64,000 nt of DNA from Isoetes taiwanensis (lineage: Eukaryota > Streptophyta > Lycopodiopsida > Isoetales > Isoetaceae), in assembly GCA_021234155.1 (NCBI GenBank), contig JAJEKV010000059.1, forward strand, positions 2,682,182-2,746,181, read 5' to 3'. The translations under genes were made by a program, and so were the position numbers. Below, one piece after another: positions 1 to 10,398 of the stretch. Numbering within the stretch: position 1 is the stretch's first letter; every line of letters starts with the position of its first letter. The notes under the pieces were generated by a model that searched no databases, was not told the DNA's origin, and saw nothing but the letters and a program-made list of their open reading frames with translations.

Positions 1-1363
1 AAGGGGTGACATCATAACATAGCATCTGATCATCCATCCATCCTAACATCATCTCGCAAGAGCTCCTACCCCATAGCTCAGACTCGTAGAGGATGACTGA
101 CGGCTCGGGGCACCAGAAGCAATGCAGACGGAGTTCATGGCACATGACGTTGGCTGGCATAGAGAACATGGCTAAAGGGTACCACATCCATCCACCCCTC
201 CTGTGCACACTTTGCAAATAGACTGAAAAGTGTCGGGGACATGACCGTAGCCTGCCGGGGATATAGCCGAAAGAGCTACTCCTGGGTTGCATCTCCCCAG
301 GCCCGATGAGGCAGGAAGGTTGCCCTTCCTGGAGGCATCATGCCGATGATGGGGTACTAGAGGGCCACCGCCCGTCTATGGCTACTATCGCCTATGATGA
401 CACACCACCTCAAAACGGTGCATGCCCGAGACTACCCCCAGTCTCACCCCGTGGGGTATCCCACGGCTAGCATCACCCATAAGCGGCGCCAAGCCTATGC
501 CCTGCCCTCTCGCGGTGGCAGGCCATTGGGCCTAGTCTCTTTCCATCATTGGACATCTCCCCCATTCTCAGCCGGTCTCGCCCCCTTCACCCACAGTCAG
601 GTGGGCTCTTGTGCACAGGCCGAATCTACTTGTGATCTAACAGAGCATCTAGGATCATGCTACTAGGCTGGGTCTCTACCCCCCTTCCCCAAACAAGGAG
701 ATATCACAGAAAAACAACAAAGAACATAATCCATCACGAAACAGGATAGAATAACAACTACTTCTATCTACCACAGAACTACTCCTATCATCTAGAAGGG
801 GTTCATTCTTAGAGGCTTCTATCTGGAGATCTAGGAAGGATCTAAGAATGAAACAAAATGCCAGATCGCCTCAATGCTAGCCTGTAAGCTGGCATTGGGG
901 CTCGAATCGACTCCATACCTTCATCCTGGTTGGCGCCCATCTCCAAAATGTGCCGAACTGCCTGGAAACTGCTGCTACTACTCTAAATGATGTTGTAAAC
1001 CAGCTCCTCCCTCCAAAAGAGTCAGATCTGTATGCTCAGGCGCAGCAAACAGAGTAAGGAAGCCCTAATGCAATGAAACTTGGCATTAGGGTTTCTTGAC
1101 CCTTTTGTGTGACGAATTTTAGGGCTTTGTGCCCTAAAGGATCTCATTGGTCAATTGCCACATGGCAATGAGGCATTGGCAAGTTAATGTTTCATAGGTT
1201 AAGGTTCCCTAGATGCAAATATATGATATTTGCATCTCCATGGTATGGTTGTATATGCTTACAACCATATGTGGGTCTCATGTACGTGGCTTTCGGGCTA
1301 CGTACTAGTGACGTACATGTATAATATACATATTTATAGCGTATATTATACTAGAACGTCACA
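1..1363 (-). repeat. 3' LTR of the chromovirus (truncated by the window edge)
   Basis: Base 1 corresponds to base 10635 in the other LTR, and the two copies then run in parallel to the shared end ACGTCACA (here ending at 1363, there at 12994). Differences are scattered single bases. This copy lacks the hAT-like insertion found in the other LTR, so it gives the empty-site sequence around 335-345. Short open frames within it are not supported as genes. Confidence 0.93.
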
Positions 1364-1376
1364 TTCTCCCCACCTT
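1364..1376 (-). other. Polypurine tract of the chromovirus
   Basis: On the minus strand the 13 bases next to the 3' LTR read AAGGTGGGGAGAA and run straight into the LTR start TGTGACG. A purine run at this place is where plus-strand DNA synthesis starts in LTR retroelements. Confidence 0.85.
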
Positions 1377-2242
1377 GAATTGATGTTGTCCGCAGCATCA
1401 CGGGTCTCCCCACCTTTGGAAAGAACATATCCCTCTAACTCTCCCTACCCTCAACTATTCGCATCCTGCAAAACAGAAGACATTTAACTTTAATAACATA
1501 TTATTATTAAAGTTAGAGTTCACACCTACAACATTATGCAAGGTCAAAAGTTCCTTGCTTACACCTACAAACTACAACAAGCCTAATTTAACTACTGCCG
1601 GCCGCTTGTTGTTGCTCGCTTCACGAGTCTCCGCCTAGTGTGACTCCATGCACTCCTCGTCTTCTTCACTGACATGCATCGGCACACTAAGCTATTAATT
1701 TAACTAATTAAGTTGGTTGTTATGGGAACCACCCATTAATTAGCCTAAGCATGGATGAAAGCATAACTTCCCGGCTAAGAAGATTATGATTCTTCTTTCA
1801 TCGCCGAGGAAGTATGCACTAACATGCCTAAATGCACTAAAGCCTACACCTCTCCCCTCGGCAAGCAAGGAGCAGGTGCTTTCCTATCTTATATGACACA
1901 TGCCCTAATGCATCCCACCCAGGTGCATCACCCTCCCGTGGGGGGTTCTGGCTCGGAGGGACTCCCCAGAATGCCCTCGTCCTTGCGAGTGATCACCTTT
2001 ATCCTGTACATGACCCCCCTATGGTCATGTGCACCAGAGGTGTCTTGTGGCTTAGGGAAGATCTTAAGGATTTATCCCATCCTTGCCACAATTGCCTCTT
2101 TACCATACAAGGGAGCGCATCGTGTGGTTTCTTGGTGCAACTTGGCCTAGAGAAACGATACGAATCTCATCATCGGCTGCTGGAGAAGTTACATGCACGC
2201 TTCCTTCCTGCAAAAGAGCATGCCTTGGAAGAACCACTCACC
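1377..2242 (-). other. 3' non-coding region of the chromovirus
   Basis: About 870 bases between the chromodomain stop and the polypurine tract. Open frames here are short, overlap on both strands and show no motif. I see no gene. Confidence 0.6.
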
Positions 2243-2473
2243 TCAAGAATCGTCATTGACTATGTCGTCGCTGCTCAATTCGGTGACGATTCTCCCTTTC
2301 TCCATAAACTCTGGGCACTGCTTCTTTAAATCTGATTCAAGTACCCAAGTCGCATCTTCCACTGGGAGTTGCTTCCACTTAACCAAATACTGACGGAATT
2401 GCGTTCTCCTCGTCTTCTTAACATCTCTTTCGAGGAGAAGTTCAGGAACGAGCTCAATGTGCTCTTCTGTCAT
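2243..2473 (-). pseudogene. Chromodomain at the C-terminal end of pol
   Basis: The 76-codon frame contains the signature YLVKWKQLP followed by EDATWV, the core of a chromodomain. In chromoviruses this module follows integrase and directs integration to marked chromatin. It follows the integrase-end frame (2483-2959) after a stop and a few codons. The first aromatic position of the typical methyl-lysine cage is not clear, as in group II chromodomains. I infer that it was once the C-terminus of the same polyprotein, now separated by a stop. Confidence 0.85.
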
Positions 2474-2482
2474 CTCTAAAAG

Positions 2483-5111
2483 TTATGATGTGTCCAATAT
2501 CTCTTCGGGATTGGGCACGTGTCTCTTCAGTAGACTCACGTGGAAGACATCATGGATCTTAAGATGCACTGGCAATTCCAACTTGTAGGCTTGATTGCCT
2601 ACTCTTTGAACTATTTTGAAAGGCCCTGCCCATCTTGGCGCAAGCTTCTTGCAATTGCCAATTCTCAATTTGGCTTGCTTCACCTTAATCTTTAGCCAGA
2701 CATTATCTCCAACTTGAAATTCTCTTACCGTTCTGTGCTTGTCGGCGATGCTCTTTTGACGGCTTCTTGCGGCCAACAAATATCCTCTTACTTCATCAAC
2801 AAGCTGCTCCATTTCTGCCAACATCTTTTGGGATACTTCCACTTTTGACACTGGATTGTGCCAAGTATCAGGAGTCAAACAATGGTATCCATAATTGATC
2901 ATGAATGGGGACATTTGCGAAGACTCCTGCTTTGTGCTATTATACGCAAATTCCACCAAGTGGAGATACTCTTCCCATTTGAATTGCTTGTTTCAAACAT
3001 AATTTCTGAGCATATCCTCAATTATTCTCTTTGTCCTTTCTGTTTGCCCATCCGTCTGAGGATGATATGCTGTGCTCATGGAGAGCTTCGTCTGAATTGT
3101 TGCAAAAAGATCTTGCCAAAAGGCGCTCATAAACTTGGGATCTCTATATATCAGAGTTTATCTCCCTAGGCATGCCATGCAATCTAAAGATCTCCTTTAC
3201 AAATAGGGCTGCTGCATCCAATGCCGTATCTGTGGTCTTGCATGGAATAAAATAAGCCATTTTTGATAGCTTATCTACTACAACCATCAATGCATCTTTA
3301 CCCCTTTGGGTTCTAGGAAGGCCCGTGATAAAGTCCATGCTCACCACTTCCCATTTGGCATTCGGGACCGCCAAAGGTTCCAAGGCACCTGGAATGCGAA
3401 GCTGCTCTGCTTTTGTCTGTTGGCATATCTGGCACTCACGGATATACCTTGCTATATCTTTCTTCATTCCCGACCAATAATAGATACTTCTTATTTTGAA
3501 GTAGGTTTTCATGAATCCAGCATGACCTGCTATTGGGCTGCTATGTGTATCGTGGAGGATCAACTTCCTTACTCCTGACGATTCTAGTACACAAAGCTTA
3601 TTCTTATGATAAAGAAGCTTACCTTCCTTTTTATAATTCTTGAAGGTCTCCCTTTCTGCATCCGTTCTTGCCTCCTTAGAGAGGCTTGCCCAAACTTCAC
3701 TAAATTCCTTATATGTTGGCAAGGTTTCCTCAATCTTTCCGCCAAATTCACTAACTAGCGTGGAGATTGCATTACAATGAACTCTTGTAATCAATGGATG
3801 CCTTGAGAGCGCATCCGCTACTTGATTCGACTTTCCTGGCTTATAAATGATCTCCAATTCATATTCTTCCAGGAATTCCATCCACCTTCTTTGCCTTAGG
3901 TTAAGGTGAGGTTGGGTGAACACATACTGAAGACTCTGGTGATCTGTCTCAAGCTTAAACTTCCTGCCCAATAAATAGTGCCTCCAGATTCTCAATGCCC
4001 TTACTACAGCCAACAACTCTTGGTCATGTGTTGGGTAGCGTGTTTCGGCATCGTTCATTTTCCTTGAGTCATATGCCACGACTCTTCCCTCTTGCATGAG
4101 AACTGCTCCTGTAGCTATGCGACTTGCATCTGTTGCTACAAGCTTATCCTTATCTGGGGCTGGCAAAACTAGCACTGGTGCTGTTATCAGAGCCTCCTTT
4201 AGCTTTTCGAAAGCTGCTTGCGCCTTCTTGCACCAATGTTCTTGCCAATCTTTGACCTTCCCAGACTTGGTAAGGTCGGTTAGCGGGGCTGCTATCTTTG
4301 CAAAATACTTGACAAACCTTCTATAAAATCCCGCCAATCCTAGAAAGCTCCTGACTTCATGGATATTCCTTGGGATCGGCCACTTAATTATTGCTTCTAT
4401 CTTGCAGGGATCTGTTGCTATCCCGTCTACTGATATGACATAGCCCAAATACTCGATCATAAAGGTCGCAAAATGGCACTTGGAGCGCTTTGCATACAAT
4501 TTGTGCCTTCTTAACTTGTCAAATGCCTTTTTCAAATGCATGACATGCTCTTCCAAAGACTTGCTATAGACCAAGATGTCATCAAAGAACACTATTATAA
4601 AGGAGTCTAAAAACTCGCGGAAGACATCATTCATCAAGCGCATAAAAGTTGCTGGGGCATTAGATAACCCAAATGGCATAACTGTGAACTCATAATGCCC
4701 ATATCTGGTTCTGAATGTTGTCTTGTGAATGTCTTGCTCCTTAATCCTTATCTGATGGTATCCTGACCTTAGGTCAATCTTTGAGAAGATTTTTGCTCCC
4801 TGCAACTGATCCATCAAGTCATCTGATCTTGGCAGAGCATATTTGTTCTTAATGGTGTGCTTATTAATTATAAGCTGTCTATAATCTACGCACATCCTTA
4901 AGCTACCATCCTTTTTCTTGACAAAAAGAATGGGTGCCCCAAATGGGGAGACACTAGGTCTGATGGACCCTAGGTCTAGCAAATCTTGCAACTGTTTCTT
5001 AAGCTCTACCAATTCCTGGCTGGACATCCTATAGGGTGCCTTGTTGGTTGGCTTTGTTCCAGGTTCCAATGCTATTTCACACTCTACTCCCCTGTGGGGC
5101 GGAAGTTGCAT
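2483..5111 (-). pseudogene. pol: pol: reverse transcriptase, RNase H and integrase, broken
   Basis: The frame 5111 to 3144 (655 codons) holds the reverse transcriptase with FFDD in place of YVDD near residues 175-178, RNase H with ATDAS near 326 and TDHQSL near 389, and the integrase zinc finger (H and H near 520-530, then CQIC near 560). The catalytic core begins at [13 protein letters not shown] at 3144-3146 interrupts the frame just after the NSD of the second catalytic Asp region. The same frame then runs on with [15 protein letters not shown], a TGA, and EFAYN, to the GPF-type C-terminal region ending at 2483. So one polyprotein frame carries two nonsense codons. YVDD to FFDD keeps both metal-binding Asp residues. 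Confidence 0.93.
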
Positions 5112-5374
5112 TATCTGATCTGGAAATTTACTTGCTTGGGTAGCTCGTCATCTTTCTTGCCTTGCTCATCTCTAGGCTCTATCATTTCAAGCTTAAAGAT
5201 GAACGCTACTTGTTCTTTCATCAAACTCTTGAAAAGTTCTATTCCTACCATACATTGCATGATGGGTTCAACCTTATTACCTGTGATTTCAATAATCTTG
5301 CCCTCGGGCATATGCAATGTGACTTTTCTTTTGCCACAATCAATTATGGCACCTGCCAGTCCTAGGTATTCCAT
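5111..5374 (-). pseudogene. Retroviral-type protease remnant
   Basis: The 87-codon frame begins at the second half of an aspartic protease: DLIVGMEYLGL just before its first Met, then IIDCGKRKVTL, corresponding to the usual ILGMDWL and IDC strand. The catalytic DTG half and the gag zinc knuckle are absent. The gag frame ends at 5390 and the very next codons are already the late protease, so an internal deletion removed both. The protein continues toward reverse transcriptase through a stop at 5111. This deletion alone would make the copy unable to process its polyprotein. Confidence 0.72.
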
Positions 5375-5389
5375 GCCGACAATGAGGTC

Positions 5390-6435
5390 CTATCTTCCAA
5401 TGTTCATTACCTCTGCTTTGCATTCCGCTTCTGCAACGGTTTTCGGGTCGATGGCCCTGACTATCTTCCGCAGCTCATCATTTAGGCCTGCTATATAACT
5501 GTCCACTGCTTCTCGTTCTGTTATCCTTGGAACATACAATCTCAGCTTCATGAGTTCCTCGGTGTATTTCTGAATTGAACGGTTCCCTTGTTGTAGCCTA
5601 TAGAACTGCTGTGCCATATCACTCTTGTGTTATTTGGGTACGTAATGCTTCTTGAAAGCCTTGGCGAACTTTTTAAACTTGCACGTGTTCCTGCTTATGC
5701 CATGAGTTTTTGCGTACCCCTTCCACCAGATCCTGGGTGCTCCGGTCAAATTGGTTGTTGCTACCGTGGCCATATCTCTGTCCTTCATACCATAAACTTT
5801 ACCATACTCTTCCATCTCGTCTAACCACGCCTCAGCCTCCATCCCCGATCTACTGGTTCCGGAAAATAGGGCCATCTTCTTTGCCCTATATATATTGCTA
5901 ATGCAGAGTCCACCTTTTTTTGATAAAGTGCCTTGGACTTGCCATGGCATCTCCTTTGATCTGCTTCCCCTTCATCTGAATCTGAGCTTGTGTCCGAGTC
6001 TGAATCTGTTGATGACTGGGAACTAACAGCTGGGTTTGAGCTGGGGGACCTTCGCCTCTTGCGTTTCTTGTCCTTCTTCTTATCATGTCCCCAGGCCTGC
6101 CTTTGTGGTTCCTCATTCTTGTTAGCAGATGCCGCTAAAAGAGCCTTGATTTGGCTCAGATCTGTCTTTATCTGAGATATCTTCTCCTCCGGTGTTAGGA
6201 CTCTTTCTTGTTCAAATAGCCGGCGAGGTGCAAACTGCCTTGGATGGGTCCTCTCTACGGGGATTTCTTGATCATACTGATCGGGATACCTAACTGCACA
6301 TATTGCATTTATTTTTAAATTATGAGCAACATTAGTTGTGTTCCTTGTTATTGCTGATATTTGCTTCATACTACAATAAGATATGAATAGATATGAGCAA
6401 AAAGAAATAAACACAACTTTATTTAATATCCGCAT
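5390..6435 (-). pseudogene. gag: gag capsid region with basic and Ser/Asp-rich leader, broken
   Basis: Three overlapping minus-strand frames make one gag region. 6435-5821 has a lysine/arginine block followed by a serine/aspartate run. 5950-5630 has the Ty3-type capsid motif: AEAWLDEME, then TNLTGAPRIWW. 5617-5390 has FYRLQQGNRSIQKYTEEL followed by IAGL, the conserved C-terminal capsid half. The joints are frameshifts near 5821-5950 and a TAA at 5630-5632. No CCHC knuckle remains. Gag would form the virus-like particle in the cytoplasm. Confidence 0.82.
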
Positions 6436-6468
6436 ATTTAGTGCAAAAAGATATTATGCAATAAAAAC

Positions 6469-7933
6469 TTAATGTCGTTTATCTGGATGGTCCTCCAGAT
6501 ATTTCCTAACCCGGGCCATGTCTAGAGGCTGTCTTAGGTTCCTGATAATGTTGGAGGCAGCCCCTCCTCTAAAAGCAGCCTCAATCTGCTCTTGCCCCTG
6601 GTTAGTCACATGAGCCGCTGTCACAACTAATCGGCCCGTTCTTACGTGCGGTATGGCGAAGTCGAGAAGACTCAAGGCAACTGATCTTTTCACTAGGATG
6701 ATATGGTCTGCATTTGCTGGCAATCTGGAGTGTCCCCCAAATCCTGATAGGGCTATGAGTGAAAAGACCGCTTCCTCCCCCCTTGGGCTAGATTGTCGGT
6801 GGAGCACCGCTATTCTTCCATCGGTGAGCAGTGGCAGGTAGTACTTTAAAGCACTAGTCCTATCACCCTTCTTTTCTGCTCCTCTCGATGCAGCCCTATG
6901 CCGACCTGCAAACTCATCTATGGGGACTTGGATCAACTCCCGGTCGTCCTCCACCCTAGTTGCTCGTGATGTCAGTTTTGCTGGAGCCACATGATGAGAT
7001 CTATCATCCTGTCTGCTTGATGAAGATTCTCCCCTTGATATATTGGTTGTCTTTCCCCTTATGCCCATCCGCTCTTGCAATGCTAGGAACTCTTCTTCGG
7101 AAGGGAGCTGAGCTTGTTCCATTATCTGTCTAAGGTGCCCATACGCTTCAATATCCGAAGTTGGTCGGCCCCTATAGGACTCCACTTCTGCTATCTCTGC
7201 AGGGAAATCTTGTGTCTCCCGGTCGATGAAGCCCTCTAGATCCTGTTGTCGAAGGAGGTGGAGGAGCTCGTCTTGCCTATAGCCCCTCTCCTGGCATTGG
7301 GGTAAGTTCTTGATGTCGTTTAAGAAGAGGTAAGCCTCCCCTTGAAGCATAATTGGGGTAAGACTAGTTATACCTAGCCCTAATGGTGGGGCTATCCTTT
7401 GTTGGTGCAGCTCATTATCAAGTGTTGCCTCTTCCTCTTCAGCTAATCTCTGCTCCTCTTCAAGGTCCATTTCCTGTTCTTCATCCTCTTTCTTCACTTT
7501 CTGATGCATCTTCCAACATGAGGATGTCCTGCCTTTGCCCTTGGGTTGCAAGGGGTTCGACTGCCAAGGGTTGAATGGAGGGTTGCCCTACTTCAACTTG
7601 GGTCCTATAGTTCATGAAGATTGCCAAGGCAGTTGTGAAAGAGAAGTACCCTACTCTATTTACAGACATGGCCATGTAGTCAGGCATACGAGTGACTTGA
7701 CTGCTAAGGTATCTAGCAATGTTAGGTACATGGCTCAGGGCTGCTGAGAGGGCTTGCTTAGGTACAAAGTATCCTGTGCATGGGGGTACTTCTGTCAAGT
7801 AGGGTCCTACCTTGGCTTGGAATTCATCAAGGACCTGCTGATAGAACGGTGTTGCTGCTAGGGTCGCCTCTAAGTCAAACTCATGACAGAAGACTGCAAA
7901 GACTGACTCAATGTCTACCTCAGTGACCATCAC
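6469..7933 (-). pseudogene. Extra acidic reading region of unknown function inside the retroelement
   Basis: Two minus-strand frames (7933-7481, 150 codons; 7551-6469, 360 codons) overlap around 7481-7551, where one ends in EDASESEERG and the other carries an E/D-rich run. A single frameshift would make one protein of about 480 residues. The first part has well-spaced hydrophobic residues (a globular look). The middle is Glu-rich, followed by Ser/Arg-rich linker and a C-terminal folded-looking region with KRSVALSLLDFAIPHV. I recognise no family. It lies upstream of gag on the same strand, where most plant chromoviruses have only leader, so it is either an extra element ORF or captured host sequence. 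Confidence 0.5.
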
Positions 7934-8636
7934 CTGAAGGTAGTTGGTGCCATGATAGAGTTGGAGTAGAGGATGACAAATAGAAGGTTGAACGTCTTAG
8001 GGAGCTGAAAGATCGCCTCAGAGCAAGAGCAAAGATTGCAAGGTGGAAATGAGAAGGTTTGAGGTCCTATTTATAGAGAAATCTAGGTGGCAAATTTCTA
8101 GGGTTTCGTGCTTAAGACATTTTTGGGTACTAAAAGGATGAAATCTTACTATTTTGGAGAGTTGGATCTACTTAGCAGGGTCTTAGGTTGAGATTTGGGT
8201 TACTAGGGACCAAATTTGGGGCAAATGCTCACACTGTGCGCGGGATGCCTAGTTGAGATTCTCAATTAGGCACCTGGCGCATAGTGTGAGTAAATGGGCT
8301 CATTTTGGGGTGAAAAGCTGCTCAAATTCAACAAGTAAGTAGTCCATTCTATCCTACTCGAAGAGTTGGATCGACTGGTATACTCACTTGTCAAGTTTGG
8401 AGCTGTTTTGATTGAGTTTGGGGGCAAATACTCACACTATGTGCGGGACGCCTAGTTGGGATTCTCAATTAGGCGTCTGGCGCACAGTGTGAGTAAATGG
8501 TCCAATTTACTCCACACAAGCCAGATTAACATGATCTAAACTATGGAACCTACTAAAATCAAGGCAATTACATACTATGACTACCAATTGACACAAAAAA
8601 AAAATACTTTTATATTAAGGAAAATTTAAGGTACAT
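7934..8636 (-). other. Non-coding spacer with hairpin repeats
   Basis: About 700 bases between the two extra reading regions. The only structure I see is the pair of hairpin repeats annotated separately at 8227-8291 and 8431-8494. No open frame here is convincing. Confidence 0.5.
8227..8494. repeat. Two copies of a 65-bp hairpin repeat
   Basis: Copies at 8227-8291 and 8431-8494. Each starts CTCACACT, contains CCTAGTTG and CTCAATTAGG, and ends AGTGTGAG, so each can fold on itself. A half copy and a full copy recur at 9935-9976 and 10114-10174, on the other side of the histone-type reading region. Confidence 0.8.
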
Positions 8637-9862
8637 TTAGGGTTTCTCAGAGGGGTCCCTCCTAATATCCCTTGCCAGTCTCATGTCCTTGGGCATTAGT
8701 GTCACCCTCTTGGCATGTACTGCACATGCTCTGGCATCTTCAAATTCTCTGACAATTTTCTGCTCTGCTGCTTCTTGCAAAGCTAGAAGACTCCCATCTG
8801 TGACCCTCATGTCCTTCCTAAATTCCTGAATAACTTCCCTGCAGAGCCTGACAAATGGGGCTCTGGGTATCAACATCCCATAGCTGTTCTAAAAATGCCT
8901 AAGCTCATGAGCCACTCTTGAAATCCTGCTTCTTCCCTTGAAGGGCTTCTTTGATGGCTCAGGTTTCTGTGGTGGGGGTTTTAGTGTGTCCTTTCTTTTG
9001 GGTACTCCCCCTGCTACCACCCTTGGCCTATGCTTCTGGTAATACTTATCATAGGCCTGATACATCTTCATAAATTCCTTGTAATCTTTCAGCTGCTGCT
9101 TGTATTCAATATCTTGCTTCAGCTGATAAGATTCTCTCTGTGGTTTCTTACTCTTCTTGGAGTTCGTATCATCCTTCTTCTCTGGCCATACCGGGTAAGG
9201 TGGGGGTCCCGGTTCTTGAACCTCATCTCCTGCTGCATCTTTCTCTGTTGCACCCGAGGTGCCTTCTCCTGGTTCTCGTGGAACTCTCACATCATCATCT
9301 TCTATATCAGATGATGAAGTTAGTGGCTCGTCTGAGCCCTCTCTCTAATGACAACCTTAGGATTCGGGGTTGTCTTGGTCTTCCTTTGGGGCTTGTCCAG
9401 TTGTGGCTTCTTACCTTTGGCAGCTGCCTTTTTCCTGGCTGCTTCCTCAGCTGCAAGCTGGGCTTCTTCCTCTGCTTTCTTCTTGGCTTCTGCCTCAGCT
9501 GCCAATTTCTTCTTCAACTCCCTATTCTTCTTCTTGAGAGATTGCTTATCTTGCTTATTCTTTGTCCTTCGTTCTTCCTCCCTCTTTGCTTCCTCCTCTT
9601 CTTTTCTCTTTGCTTCCTCCTCTTCTCCTCTCTTGGCCTCCTCCTGCGCTTTCCTTGCCTTCTCTTCGGCCCTCCTCGCCTTCTTGGCTGCGCGCTTGGC
9701 CTCCTTTTCTGCGGCTTTATTTGCAGCTTTCTTCTCTTCTAGCTTTCTTTTCTTGGCCTCCTTCTTGGCCTGTGCCTCTTCATCAGGAAGAGGTTCTTGG
9801 GGCGTTTCCTGTTCATCTGGGTTAGCTTGTTGCTCCGGGTTCTTGGGCTGATCCTCCTCCAT
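8637..9862 (-). pseudogene. Histone H3-fold protein with long Lys/Glu/Ala tail, carried inside the retrotransposon
   Basis: Frame 8876-8637 (79 codons) is a histone H3 core: [10 protein letters not shown] matches the alpha-1 region, [10 protein letters not shown] the start of alpha-2, [20 protein letters not shown] the end of alpha-2, loop 2 and alpha-3, and LARDIR the C-terminus. Loop 1 has the length of canonical H3. The frame continues upstream across one TAG (8889-8891) into 9290-8889, whose last residues SRISRVAHELRHF fit the alpha-N helix. The TAG falls where H3 has Gln of YQKS. Further upstream, after a frameshift in a GAGAGAG run near 9345, 9862-9320 encodes 180 residues of Lys/Glu/Ala-rich likely coiled coil. 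With the frameshift and stop ignored it is one protein of about 400 residues. Canonical H3 is about 136 residues, so the tail is far longer than usual. It lies on the element's sense strand, between primer-binding site and gag. I infer capture of a divergent H3 gene; a centromeric variant is possible but unproven. Confidence 0.85.
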
Positions 9863-9934
9863 GTCAGAACTGGTTCTTGGTCTGGCTGCTGTGTCTCAGG
9901 TTCTGGCTCGACCTGTTCTTCCGGGTTGGTCGAG

Positions 9935-10174
9935 GTTGGGATTCTCAATTAGGCGCCTGGTGCATAGTGTGAGTAATTGGCTCATTTTAAGGTTAGGTTT
10001 AATTAGTTTTGGTGAACTAACATGCATTCCTAGGTCATTTTTATGTGTAGTTCTACCTATAACATTACTTTTCCTAAACTAACTAACCTTCTAGCCAAAC
10101 AAGGGGCAATTACTCACACTGTGCACAGGGCGCCTAGTTGGGAATGCCAATTAGGAGTCTGGCGCACAGTGTAA
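9935..10174. repeat. Hairpin repeat copies flanking the histone-type region on its upstream side
   Basis: A half copy at 9935-9976 (CTCAATTAGGCGCCTGG then AGTGTGAG) and a full copy at 10114-10174 (CTCACACTGTGC to AGTGTAAG). They match the copies at 8227-8494. In between is short non-coding leader sequence of the element. Confidence 0.75.
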
Positions 10175-10385
10175 GCAAAGTGCTCACAGTCAGCTAGTTG
10201 CACCCAGTTTCCCCCCTTTCATGCTAACTTGACTACTGCTAGCTACTCAAATCTCCCTATGGGGAAAAATTTTTTTCCAATTTTGAAGTCTCACGCCTAC
10301 TTTCCCAGAACTTCGGATATACTTCTAGAATGTTAGTCCTACAGGGATAATGATCAGTGCTTGATCTTGGTGTGCCAAGATCATT

Positions 10386-10397
10386 GCTCTGATACCA
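10386..10397 (-). other. Primer-binding site, initiator methionine tRNA
   Basis: On the minus strand these bases read TGGTATCAGAGC, the standard plant site complementary to the 3' end of initiator Met tRNA. It is one base from the LTR start at 10399. It fixes the element's orientation and the LTR border. Confidence 0.93.
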
Positions 10398-10398
10398 C

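Noticed and set aside
394-666. 90-codon frame in the LTR, and similar frames at 1230-1487 and 12861-13094
   Set aside because: They lie in LTR sequence and are disrupted or shifted between the two LTR copies.
9140-9851. Hydrophobic plus-strand frames of 200, 167 and 87 codons
   Set aside because: They are antisense shadows of the Lys/Glu/Ala-rich tail: AAG and GAG codons read as CTT and CTC in reverse.
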